Shown here in pieces: positions 1 through 5,721 of a DNA stretch of 23,493 nucleotides. The stretch covers positions 1 through 23,493 of the forward strand of contig JAQVYO010000005.1 of NCBI GenBank assembly GCA_028708585.1, read 5' to 3'. How positions within the stretch are numbered: the first letter of the stretch is position 1; each line of letters opens with the position of its first letter. The position numbers were made by a program, and so were the translations under genes. The DNA comes from Oscillospiraceae bacterium. Its GTDB lineage: Bacteria; Bacillota; Clostridia; Oscillospirales; Oscillospiraceae. The notes under the pieces are model-generated. The model was not told the origin of the DNA and did not search any database. It was given only the letters and a program-made list of their open reading frames with translations.

Positions 1-364
1 TCACGTCCAGATTTTCCTGGCGCTCCAGCGTATATTTCATGATCTTTTGATATTCCCGCCGGTCCGCCTGCGCCCGGAGGGAATGGACGGCGGGGCCTTT
101 GCCACGGTTGAGCACCCGGTATTGGATGCAGGCCCTGTCCGCCGCCCGGGCCATTTCGCCGCCCAGCGCGTCCAGTTCCCGCACCAGGTGGCCTTTTCCA
201 GTGCCGCCGATGGAAGGGTTGCAGGGCATGTTGCCCACCGCGTCCAGATTGATGGTGAAGCAGATGGCATGCAGGCCCAGGCGGGCGGCGGCAAGGGCGG
301 CTTCGATCCCCGCGTGTCCCGCGCCGATCACCGCGATATCATAGGTTCCGGCTTGAAAATCCAT
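1..364 (-). CDS. mnmG: MnmG (GidA), tRNA U34 carboxymethylaminomethyl-modifying enzyme, N-terminal part only
   Basis: The minus strand from the ATG at 362-364 stays open to the window edge, giving 121 residues of the N-terminus; the rest lies outside the window. The translation opens with a Rossmann FAD-binding motif, GAGHAGIEAA, near residues 14-23. It continues with the strongly conserved MnmG signature NPSIGGTGKGHLVRE and then DALGGEM. MnmG is a FAD enzyme of about 620-650 residues that works with the GTPase MnmE to install the cmnm5 modification on U34 of certain tRNAs in the cytoplasm. It lies 35 bp downstream of the metallophosphoesterase gene on the same strand, so the two are probably cotranscribed. 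The ribosome binding site is weak. The truncation is due to the window boundary and is not a pseudogene sign. Confidence 0.95.
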   Translation of the reverse strand, partial: MDFQAGTYDIAVIGAGHAGIEAALAAARLGLHAICFTINLDAVGNMPCNPSIGGTGKGHLVRELDALGGEMARAADRACIQYRVLNRGKGPAVHSLRAQADRREYQKIMKYTLERQENLDV

Positions 365-399
365 TTAAATCAGCTCTTTTCTGGGAATCAAACAAAGAA

Positions 400-1281
400 T
401 CAAGAGGCTTTTGGGTGCAAAACCACCACCGGGATGTCCGGCGGATTGAATACCCGGAAGGAGGGCTTTATGTTGCCCAGTCCCCGGGAAACCACCATCT
501 GGGTGTTTCCAAGGGAATAAAGCCCGGAGGTCCAGGTGGGAAACAGCGTATGCTGGCTGTCGATCAGCCCGTCGGTAAAGGGAAGGCGGACCAGGCCGCC
601 GTGGGCGTGGCCGGACAGCACCAGATCGTAGCCGCAGGCCGCATATTTGGAAAACAGGTTGTTCCGGTGGGCCAAAAGGATCACAAAAGAGTTGAAATAA
701 CGATTTCGGATTTGGGAGGCCAGCTGTTCCGGCGTTTTCTGGTCCTTAGGCCCGTTGGGGTCGTTGACTCCCGCCAAAACAATGGATTGTTTGCCCCGGG
801 TCAAAGTAACAAATTGATTCTGTAAAACGGAGGCGCCGTTTTCCTTAAGAATGCGGGTAATCTTTGGAACCTGGCGGATTTCCCACTCGTGGTTCCCCGT
901 CACATAGTAGGTTGGCGCAATGTTGGAAAGGCCCCTCGACAGGCCGGGAAGGCCGGAAAGCTCGGTGGAGGAGTCCGCCATGTCTCCGGTGTAGACAATC
1001 AAATCCGGGGACAGCTCTGCCACCTGCCGGAGCAGCCCGGAGTAGCCTGGCCCAAACTGCTTTCCGTGCCCGTCCGAGAGCAAGACGATGCGGAACCCGT
1101 CAAATTCCCTGGGAATCCGGGAGTCGAGGACCGGAATTTCCCTTGTGGTAAGAGTGTTGTTCTGGAGATAAGTGAGCAGAAGGAACCCCAGAACCAAAAG
1201 AAAGAAAATCATTAGATTCCGGACCGGATGCGGCCGTTTTTTTCTTTTAATATTGCATTTCCTGATGGGAAAACGAGGCAT
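400..1281 (-). CDS. Membrane-anchored metallophosphoesterase (YaeI/YkuE-like)
   Basis: A 293-residue protein. Residues about 22-40 form one hydrophobic helix after a basic N-terminus, so the catalytic domain is probably anchored outside the membrane. The calcineurin-like dimetal site is visible in order: D70 and H72 (SDGHG), G99-D100 to D103 (GDMAD), GNHE at 129-132, H205 in LLAHRN, and GHAHGG at 224-229. Relatives hydrolyse phosphomonoester or phosphodiester bonds, and some act on lipid A-type or UDP-sugar lipids; the substrate here cannot be deduced. The first motif has Gly between Asp and His, where Leu is usual. A G-rich ribosome binding site lies 8 nt before the ATG. The gene sits just after the terminator of the NYN gene and just before mnmG, and no promoter of its own was found, so readthrough or a promoter inside the NYN gene is possible. 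Confidence 0.88.
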   Translation of the reverse strand: MPRFPIRKCNIKRKKRPHPVRNLMIFFLLVLGFLLLTYLQNNTLTTREIPVLDSRIPREFDGFRIVLLSDGHGKQFGPGYSGLLRQVAELSPDLIVYTGDMADSSTELSGLPGLSRGLSNIAPTYYVTGNHEWEIRQVPKITRILKENGASVLQNQFVTLTRGKQSIVLAGVNDPNGPKDQKTPEQLASQIRNRYFNSFVILLAHRNNLFSKYAACGYDLVLSGHAHGGLVRLPFTDGLIDSQHTLFPTWTSGLYSLGNTQMVVSRGLGNIKPSFRVFNPPDIPVVVLHPKAS

Positions 1282-1310
1282 GCTGTTTTCTCCCCCCCCG
1301 GCGGAACAAA

Positions 1311-1353
1311 TAAAAAACCTGCTCCCGCGCGTCTTTTCTGCTTGGGGAGCAGG
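1311..1353 (-). terminator. Intrinsic terminator after the NYN/OST-HTH gene
   Basis: On the minus strand a 9-bp stem CCTGCTCCC/GGGAGCAGG (1353-1345 pairing with 1326-1318) is followed directly by TTTTTT and then an AT-rich stretch. It starts 15 nt past the stop codon of the NYN gene. The 18-nt loop is rather long, so some readthrough into the metallophosphoesterase gene is plausible. Confidence 0.8.
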
Positions 1354-1368
1354 CCCTTTGGCCGTTTT

Positions 1369-2178
1369 CTAATCGTCCTCGGGTTTGGACTGCTTATCCC
1401 GAAGGAAAATGTGCTTGATATGGGGCGAATTGGTCTGCCGCACGTCGATTTCAAATCGGTCCAGCGATTTAATGAGCTGGGTCAGCTTTTGAAACCCATA
1501 GTTGCGGGGATCAAAATCCGGCTGCTTTTTGATGAGGAGGTTGCCCAGCTCCCCCATAAAGGCAAAGCCGTCTTCATCCGCAATGTCAGCCACCGAAGAT
1601 GCGATCAGGGAGATCATGCTTGCCGGCACGTGCCCGTTGTCGTTGTGCCCGTTTGCATTTTCCATAGGCGCCGCTTCCGCTTTTTTTTTGACCTTCACCC
1701 GGGATTTTAAAGAAGCCGGCTCCTTCCCCGCCGCCGCGGCCCGGATAATTTCCACATAAATGAATTTGTCGCAGGCCACAATAAAAGGGCTGGGCGTTTT
1801 CTTTTCCCCAATGCCAATGACCTTCATTCCGGCTTCCCGGAGCCGGGTTGCCAGCCGGGTAAAATCGCTGTCGCTGGAAACCAGGCAAAACCCATCGATG
1901 TGGCCGGTGTACAAAATATCCATCGCGTCGATAATCATTGCGGAATCGGTTGCGTTCTTCCCGGTGGTGTATGCATATTGCTGGATGGGGGTGAACGCGT
2001 TTTCCAGCAATATGGACTTCCAGCCCGCCATGTTTGGCGCGGTCCAATCGCCATACGTCCGCTTGATGGTAGGGGTTCCGTACACGGCAATCTCGGCCAT
2101 GATGTCCCCAATGCTGTTGCGCGGGGCATTGTCTGCGTCAATCAGGACAGCCAGGCGCATTTCAGTCAGCTGGGGCAT
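1369..2178 (-). CDS. NYN-domain (PIN-like nuclease) protein with C-terminal OST-HTH/LOTUS domain
   Basis: A 269-residue soluble protein. Residues about 8-150 match the NYN/LabA-like PIN fold: an early LIDADN strand with D14 and D16, D78 in the GKNATDSAM segment, and D103/D105 in SSDSDF. These acidic residues are placed as expected for a metal-dependent ribonuclease centre. After a basic, low-complexity linker (about 155-185), residues about 187-260 resemble the OST-HTH/LOTUS winged helix, a domain tied to RNA binding. A role in RNA cleavage or turnover is therefore inferred; no RNA target is visible. The ATG at 2178 has GGGAGG 8 nt upstream, and a strong promoter lies at 2218-2246, so this is a single-gene unit with its own terminator. 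Function is confident at domain level only. Confidence 0.87.
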   Translation of the reverse strand: MPQLTEMRLAVLIDADNAPRNSIGDIMAEIAVYGTPTIKRTYGDWTAPNMAGWKSILLENAFTPIQQYAYTTGKNATDSAMIIDAMDILYTGHIDGFCLVSSDSDFTRLATRLREAGMKVIGIGEKKTPSPFIVACDKFIYVEIIRAAAAGKEPASLKSRVKVKKKAEAAPMENANGHNDNGHVPASMISLIASSVADIADEDGFAFMGELGNLLIKKQPDFDPRNYGFQKLTQLIKSLDRFEIDVRQTNSPHIKHIFLRDKQSKPEDD

Positions 2179-2210
2179 TTCATGTACCTCCCAATTGTTT
2201 GTATTTTCAT

Positions 2211-2260
2211 AAGGTTTATTTTATCGGGTTTCCGCCTGTTTGTCAACCGAATGGGAAAAG
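2211..2260. repeat. Direct repeat copy A (promoter module), matches 4553-4600
   Basis: The plus-strand text from aaggttt to ggaaaag agrees with 4553-4600 at all but a handful of positions, with two single-base length differences. Both copies carry the same minus-strand promoter. A second short shared block, gttccggatg followed by a GC hairpin, lies at 2374-2413 here and at 4615-4650 in the other copy. The pair flanks the hydrogenase gene in direct orientation. Confidence 0.8.
2218..2246 (-). promoter_or_regulatory. Sigma-A promoter of the NYN gene (repeat copy A)
   Basis: On the minus strand: TTGACA (2246-2241), 17-nt spacer, TAAAAT (2223-2218). The predicted start near 2211 leaves a 5' UTR of about 33 nt before the ATG. 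An A/T-rich block upstream of the -35 could act as an UP element. The promoter and its flanks (2211-2260) are nearly identical to 4553-4600. Confidence 0.85.
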
Positions 2261-2335
2261 CAAGTGGAATTTTTTCGCTCTGCGGGGAGTTAAATACGCG
2301 CTTTTTTTGGGGAAAACCTGCAAAAGTGGAAAAAA

Positions 2336-2371
2336 CAAAAAAATCCTTGGGAAAAAGCGCATTGGTTCCCA
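2336..2371 (-). terminator. Possible second terminator downstream of the hydrogenase
   Basis: On the minus strand TGGGAA (2371-2366) can pair with TTCCCA (2353-2348), followed by AGGA and a long T-rich stretch. It lies 20 nt beyond the stronger hairpin at 2391-2413 and could act as a backup. The stem is only 6 bp and the T-run is offset, so this is tentative. Confidence 0.4.
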
Positions 2372-2383
2372 GTGTTCCGGATG

Positions 2384-2413
2384 CATTAAAGGAGGGGGCC
2401 TTTCGCCCCCTCC
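2384..2413 (-). terminator. Hairpin terminator after the [FeFe]-hydrogenase
   Basis: A perfect 9-bp GC stem, GGAGGGGGC/GCCCCCTCC, with a 5-nt loop (2413-2391 on the minus strand), is followed by TTTAAT. It is about 150 nt past the hydrogenase stop. The T-run is short, but the stem is very stable. Its arrangement resembles the pfkA terminator at 4627-4650. Confidence 0.65.
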
Positions 2414-2560
2414 TACAGCCCGTCAAACAACTTCGCAGATTGCCGCCGGAGCGGCGCAATAAAATCATATCCGTTTCCCCGGCGGCGCGAATGCCCAAAA
2501 ACACGGCAGACCTTTTTGAAAATCCGGGGGGCCTTCGTTCCCCTTAGCAAGAATGCCGCT

Positions 2561-4081
2561 TTATTCCAGCACGTCCTTCAGCCGGCCTTTGAAGGGGCTT
2601 TCGGTGGAGCTGAGGGCGGAAGCGTCTTTCTTGAATTTCTCCACGTTGGCGGCGCCCTCCCGCACCATGGAGATGGTGCCCGCGCCGGCCACGCAGCCGC
2701 CGGGGCAGGCCATGCCCTCCAGCAGATAGCCGCTGCGCTTGTCCGCCTTGGCCATCATCAGCATCTTGCGGCATTCCCGCAGCCCGTCTCCGTACTCGGT
2801 GAGCACCTCACGGTCCGGCTCGATGTGCCGGATTGCCTCCTTCACGGCGGCAGCCACGCCGCCCACCACCGCGAAGCCGCGGCCCATGGCGGTGCCGTCG
2901 TCCATTCCGTCGGCGCTGCAGCTCTCGATTTTGGTGAAGTCCACGTCTTTGGCGTCGAACATGCCCTGCAGCTCCTCAAACGTCAGCACGAAGTCTACAT
3001 CGGAGCGGACGGATTTGCTGTTGGCCTCCAGCTTCTTCGCGGCGCAGGGTCCGATGAAGCAGATGCGGGCGCCTGGATGATCTTTTTTTACCATCCGGGC
3101 GGTGATGACCATGGGCGTCAGGGTCATGGAGATGTAGTTCTTGAACTCGGGGAACAGCTTCCTCGCCATCATGCTCCACGCCGGGCAGCAGGACGTGCCC
3201 ATGAAGGGCTGCTCCGCCGGCACCTTCTCCAGGAAGTCGTGCGCCTCCTCAATGGTGCACAGGTCCGCGCCGATGGCCACCTCCACCACATCGGCAAAGC
3301 CCAGGGTCCGCATGGCGGCTTTCAGTCTCGCAGGTGTGGCGGCCTTGCCAAACTGGCCCACGAAAGCCGGGGCCACGCAGGCAATCACCTCTTCTTTGCG
3401 CTGGATGGCGTTGATAACCTGGACGATTTGGCTCTTGTCCGCGATGGCGGCGAAGGGGCAGTTCACGAGGCACATGCCGCAGGAAACGCACTTGTCATAG
3501 TTGATCTTGGCGTGTCCGTTCTCATCGGATTCGATAGCGTCCATACCGCAGGCGGCGGCGCAGGGCCGTTCCATCTTGGAGATGGCGTCATAGGGGCACT
3601 GGCTGACACACCGGCCGCACTTGATGCATTTGGTCTGGTCGATGACGCTGTGCTTATCCTTGTCGATCCAGATGGCGTCCTTGGGGCACACGGCCTTGCA
3701 GGGGTGAGAAATGCAGCCCTGGCAGTTGTTCGTGACACGGATCTGCTTGGGCGGGCAGGCGTTGCAGGCGAAAGTAATTACGTTGACCAGCGGCTCTTCA
3801 AAGAATTTGTCGTTCGATTTAACGGCCGCCTCGATCCCATCGCTGGGGGGGGACAGCACGTCCACGGAATGCAGGGGCAGGCCCACCGCCAAACGCAGCC
3901 GCTCCTGCACGATGGCCCGCTCCAGGAATACGTCGTGCCGGTGGCGGGCGACCTCACCGGGGACGATTTTATAGGGAATCCGATCGATCCTCGAATAGTC
4001 GCCGCCCTCGTAGGCCAGGCGGGCGACCTCTGTAAATACGTTGCGGCGGATTTCATCTACCGCGCTGTGAACACCTCTCAT
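2561..4081 (-). CDS. Monomeric [FeFe]-hydrogenase, group-B-like, with multiple 4Fe-4S sites
   Basis: A 506-residue cytoplasmic iron hydrogenase that catalyses reversible reduction of protons to H2, normally with ferredoxin. The C-terminal H-cluster domain shows all three signatures: L1 TSCCPAW (296-302), L2 GPCAAKK (344-350) and L3 EGMACPGGC (455-463), supplying the expected cysteines 298/299, 346, 459 and 463. The N-terminal half carries Cys clusters at 106/109, 120-132, 152-162 (CIKCGRCVSQCP), 174/178 and 198-208 (CVSCGMCLVNCP), enough for several 4Fe-4S centres. L2 begins GPC where classical group-A enzymes have MPC, which with the domain layout suggests group B; the exact subgroup is inference. 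GGGAGG lies 8 nt before the ATG. HydE/F/G maturases are not in the window. It is a single-gene unit behind a very long leader. Confidence 0.93.
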   Translation of the reverse strand: MRGVHSAVDEIRRNVFTEVARLAYEGGDYSRIDRIPYKIVPGEVARHRHDVFLERAIVQERLRLAVGLPLHSVDVLSPPSDGIEAAVKSNDKFFEEPLVNVITFACNACPPKQIRVTNNCQGCISHPCKAVCPKDAIWIDKDKHSVIDQTKCIKCGRCVSQCPYDAISKMERPCAAACGMDAIESDENGHAKINYDKCVSCGMCLVNCPFAAIADKSQIVQVINAIQRKEEVIACVAPAFVGQFGKAATPARLKAAMRTLGFADVVEVAIGADLCTIEEAHDFLEKVPAEQPFMGTSCCPAWSMMARKLFPEFKNYISMTLTPMVITARMVKKDHPGARICFIGPCAAKKLEANSKSVRSDVDFVLTFEELQGMFDAKDVDFTKIESCSADGMDDGTAMGRGFAVVGGVAAAVKEAIRHIEPDREVLTEYGDGLRECRKMLMMAKADKRSGYLLEGMACPGGCVAGAGTISMVREGAANVEKFKKDASALSSTESPFKGRLKDVLE

Positions 4082-4178
4082 TGTCGTTTCCTCCCATCCT
4101 AAATAAATTAAAAGTGAAAATACCTGTCCTCTTCCGCGCTTTTGAAATGGCTGTTACGCATAGGTTTAGCCCGGGCGG

Positions 4179-4205
4179 TTTGCCTTATACACAGGATAAG
4201 GCAAA
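4179..4205. promoter_or_regulatory. Perfect 10-bp inverted repeat upstream of the hydrogenase
   Basis: TTTGCCTTAT and its exact complement ATAAGGCAAA are separated by 7 nt. A further 3 bp of GCG/CGC pairing follows beyond one mismatch. It lies about 100 bp before the hydrogenase ATG and has no T-run on either side, so it is not an intrinsic terminator. It overlaps TGTGTATAAG, which looks like an extended -10 but lacks a good -35. It may be an operator or an RNA hairpin; it does not fit the Rex, Fur/PerR or CcpA consensus as I know them. Confidence 0.5.
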
Positions 4206-4234
4206 TCGCTTGTCCAAAAAACCTTGGTTCTGTT

Positions 4235-4259
4235 AAAAAAGCCGCGCAGATTTTCCGCG
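4235..4259 (-). terminator. Weak terminator-like hairpin inside the hydrogenase leader
   Basis: On the minus strand CGCGGA (4259-4254) pairs with TCTGCG (4250-4245, one G-U), followed by CGGC and six T. The T-run is offset by 4 nt. If active it would stop leader transcription about 150 nt before the hydrogenase gene. Confidence 0.35.
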
Positions 4260-4391
4260 TACAGAAATAAAATCCAATGTGTATTTTGGCGGCAGATGTG
4301 CCGGAGGGGACGCCGATCCTGAAGGGAAATGCTGCGCGTCCTGCATGCTATCCTTCCGCTGGGAAAGGTAAGCAGCTTTTTCGGCAGCCTG

Positions 4392-4412
4392 AAAAAATTG
4401 GATTTCCCAATT
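4392..4412 (-). terminator. Small AU-rich hairpin with U-tract inside the leader
   Basis: On the minus strand AATTGG, loop GAAAT, CCAATT, then TTTT. The stem is 6 bp and AT-rich, so weak alone, but it directly follows the compact folded element at 4418-4462. It would end an RNA of about 160 nt starting at the 4559-4587 promoter. Confidence 0.35.
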
Positions 4413-4552
4413 CCTTGAGCGGCAGGCCCATTTTTAGGGAATGGACCTTAAAACAGGCCGCTGAATAGACGATTTTGCAGTCAACAGAAAATTATCCTGC
4501 ACAATTCGTCGGGCGGCGCGGGTTTTCTTTTTCCTGTTGAGCAGTGCTGTCT

Positions 4553-4600
4553 AAGGTTATTTTATCGGGCTTCCGCCTGTTTGTCAACCGAACGGAAAAG
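4553..4600. repeat. Direct repeat copy B (promoter module), matches 2211-2260
   Basis: This is the second copy of the module described at 2211-2260. It has the same -35, the same 17-nt spacing, the same -10 and near-identical flanks, in the same orientation, about 2.3 kb away. The hydrogenase gene and its leader lie between the two copies. Confidence 0.8.
4559..4587 (-). promoter_or_regulatory. Sigma-A promoter upstream of the hydrogenase leader (repeat copy B)
   Basis: On the minus strand: TTGACA (4587-4582), 17-nt spacer, TAAAAT (4564-4559). The predicted start is near 4552. It lies directly after the two pfkA terminators, so it opens a new transcription unit. Confidence 0.85.
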
Positions 4601-4626
4601 GCGCGGCGCCCGGCGTTCCGGATGAT

Positions 4627-4650
4627 AAAAAAAGGGGGCTTTCGCCCCCC
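4627..4650 (-). terminator. Second intrinsic terminator after pfkA
   Basis: On the minus strand GGGGGC pairs with GCCCCC through a GAAA-type tetraloop, and the stem is followed at once by TTTTTTT. This is a textbook intrinsic terminator, in tandem with the hairpin at 4680-4704. Confidence 0.88.
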
Positions 4651-4675
4651 AGCTTGTTAAAAAACCCTAATTTTG

Positions 4676-4704
4676 CAAAAAGCCGCGCGGCGTTTCCGCC
4701 GCGC
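4676..4704 (-). terminator. First intrinsic terminator after pfkA
   Basis: An 8-bp perfect stem GCGCGGCG/CGCCGCGC with a GAAA loop (4704-4685 on the minus strand) begins 5 nt past the pfkA stop. It is followed by GG and then CTTTTTGC. The T-run is slightly offset, which may explain the second terminator just downstream. Confidence 0.75.
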
Positions 4705-4709
4705 ACAAT

Positions 4710-5699
4710 TCAGATACTAATCATGTCGGCAAGATCATACAAATGCCGGTTGAATTCCCTTTTCCGGCCCAGAGCCTCCGCAATGTCATAATCCACAATC
4801 TGGTTTCCCACGCTGGCAACGATCCGGCCGCCGATGCCCCGTTCCAAAAGCTCCACAGCGTGGACGCCCATGACGCTGGCCAGAATCCGCTCCCGGGCGG
4901 TGGGGACGCCGCCCCGCTGGACATAGCCCAAAACGGCGGTCCGGGTTTCAACGCCGGTGCGCGCTTCGATCTGAACGGCGATTTCCGAGGCGGAGCCAAG
5001 GCCGTTGCGGTTGGCCACGCCCTCCGCAAGGATGATGATAAAATGCCGCTTTCCCATCTTCAGGGTCCGCTGCATCTTGGCCACTACCGCGTCTACCGAG
5101 CATTCGATTTCCGGGATCAAAATAGCCACCGCGCCGCAGGCGATGCCCGCGTACAGCGCGATGTCGCCGCTGTTCCGCCCCATAACCTCCACCAAAGAGC
5201 ACCGGTCGTGAGATTGGGAGGTATCCCGCAGCTTATCCACCAGCTCGATCACCGTGTTTACCGCCGTGTCGAACCCGACGGTATATTCGCTGCAGGCGAT
5301 GTCGTTGTCAATGGTGCCGGGAATGCCGATACAGGGAACCCCCTGGGCGAACAGCGCCTTCGCCCCCCGGAGGGAGCCGTCGCCTCCGATGACCACAAGG
5401 CCGCAGAGCCCCAGTTCCCGGCAGGCCCTGGCCCCGTCCCGAACGCCCTCCTCTTTGTAAAACGCGGGGCAGCGGGAGGTATATAAAATGGTGCCGCCCC
5501 GGTGTAGAATTTCACTGACGCTGCGTAAATCCAGTTCCATGGCGTCTCTGGCCAGAAGGCCGCTGAACCCGTGGCGGATGCCAACCACCCGCATTTCTTT
5601 GGATAAAGCGCTTCGGGCGACGGCGCGCACAACGGCGTTCATACCGGGCGCGTCTCCGCCGCTGGTGAGCACGCCGATGGTTTTACGCTCTTGTTCCAT
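4710..5699 (-). CDS. pfkA: ATP-dependent 6-phosphofructokinase
   Basis: A 329-residue glycolytic kinase converting fructose 6-phosphate to fructose 1,6-bisphosphate. The ATG at 5697-5699 is chosen because it follows a GGAAGGGG ribosome binding site and the protein then begins at the family's usual KTIGVLTSGGDAPGMN. The ORF stays open another 36 codons upstream, but that part overlaps the upstream gene and does not match the family. Visible motifs: GGDGS near residue 103, PGTIDND with the catalytic Asp, VEVMGRNSG, and LGYVQRGG. Gly in both GGDGS and PGTIDND marks the ATP-dependent type; PPi-dependent enzymes carry Asp and Lys there. The gene lies 22 bp after the zinc-ribbon/BIG2 gene on the same strand, an unusual operon partner, and is followed by tandem terminators. 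Confidence 0.96.
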   Translation of the reverse strand: MEQERKTIGVLTSGGDAPGMNAVVRAVARSALSKEMRVVGIRHGFSGLLARDAMELDLRSVSEILHRGGTILYTSRCPAFYKEEGVRDGARACRELGLCGLVVIGGDGSLRGAKALFAQGVPCIGIPGTIDNDIACSEYTVGFDTAVNTVIELVDKLRDTSQSHDRCSLVEVMGRNSGDIALYAGIACGAVAILIPEIECSVDAVVAKMQRTLKMGKRHFIIILAEGVANRNGLGSASEIAVQIEARTGVETRTAVLGYVQRGGVPTARERILASVMGVHAVELLERGIGGRIVASVGNQIVDYDIAEALGRKREFNRHLYDLADMISI

Positions 5700-5721
5700 A
5701 AGGTCCCCTTCCTTTGTTGGG

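Larger units (their letters stand above)
4082..4558 (-). other. Long untranslated leader / possible small RNA upstream of the hydrogenase
   Basis: These 477 nt hold no convincing gene. The only promoter I can support is at 4559-4587, so a transcript starting near 4552 would run about 470 nt before the hydrogenase ATG. Read as minus-strand RNA it has: an 11-bp stem with one bulge (4540-4529 with 4491-4481); a compact element with an outer 6-bp stem (4462-4457 with 4423-4418) stacked on an inner 8-bp stem (4448-4441 with 4431-4424); an AU hairpin with U-tract (4412-4392); a second hairpin with U6 (4259-4235); and a 10-bp palindrome (4205-4179). I could not match it to a known riboswitch, 6S RNA or other family by eye. 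It may be an attenuated leader or a separate small RNA. Confidence 0.55.

Noticed and set aside
1..364. mnmG as a truncated pseudogene
   Set aside because: The frame is open to the window edge, so the truncation comes from the window and not from a mutation.
2516..4102. A 528-codon plus-strand open frame across the hydrogenase
   Set aside because: It is exactly antisense to the hydrogenase, His/Gly/Ala-rich, has no recognisable domain and no ribosome binding site; it arises from GC-rich codon use.
4277..4468. A 63-codon plus-strand frame in the hydrogenase leader region
   Set aside because: No ribosome binding site or promoter on that strand and no family resemblance; the RNA structures on the minus strand explain the region better.
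4391..4552. 6S RNA, SRP RNA or a known riboswitch
   Set aside because: I looked for the SRP GGAAG/AGCAG loop, RNase P core motifs and common riboswitch signatures and found none; called only as an unidentified structured RNA.
4743..5486. A 247-codon plus-strand open frame over pfkA
   Set aside because: It is a mirror of a gene with clear phosphofructokinase motifs; the composition is typical of an antisense shadow.
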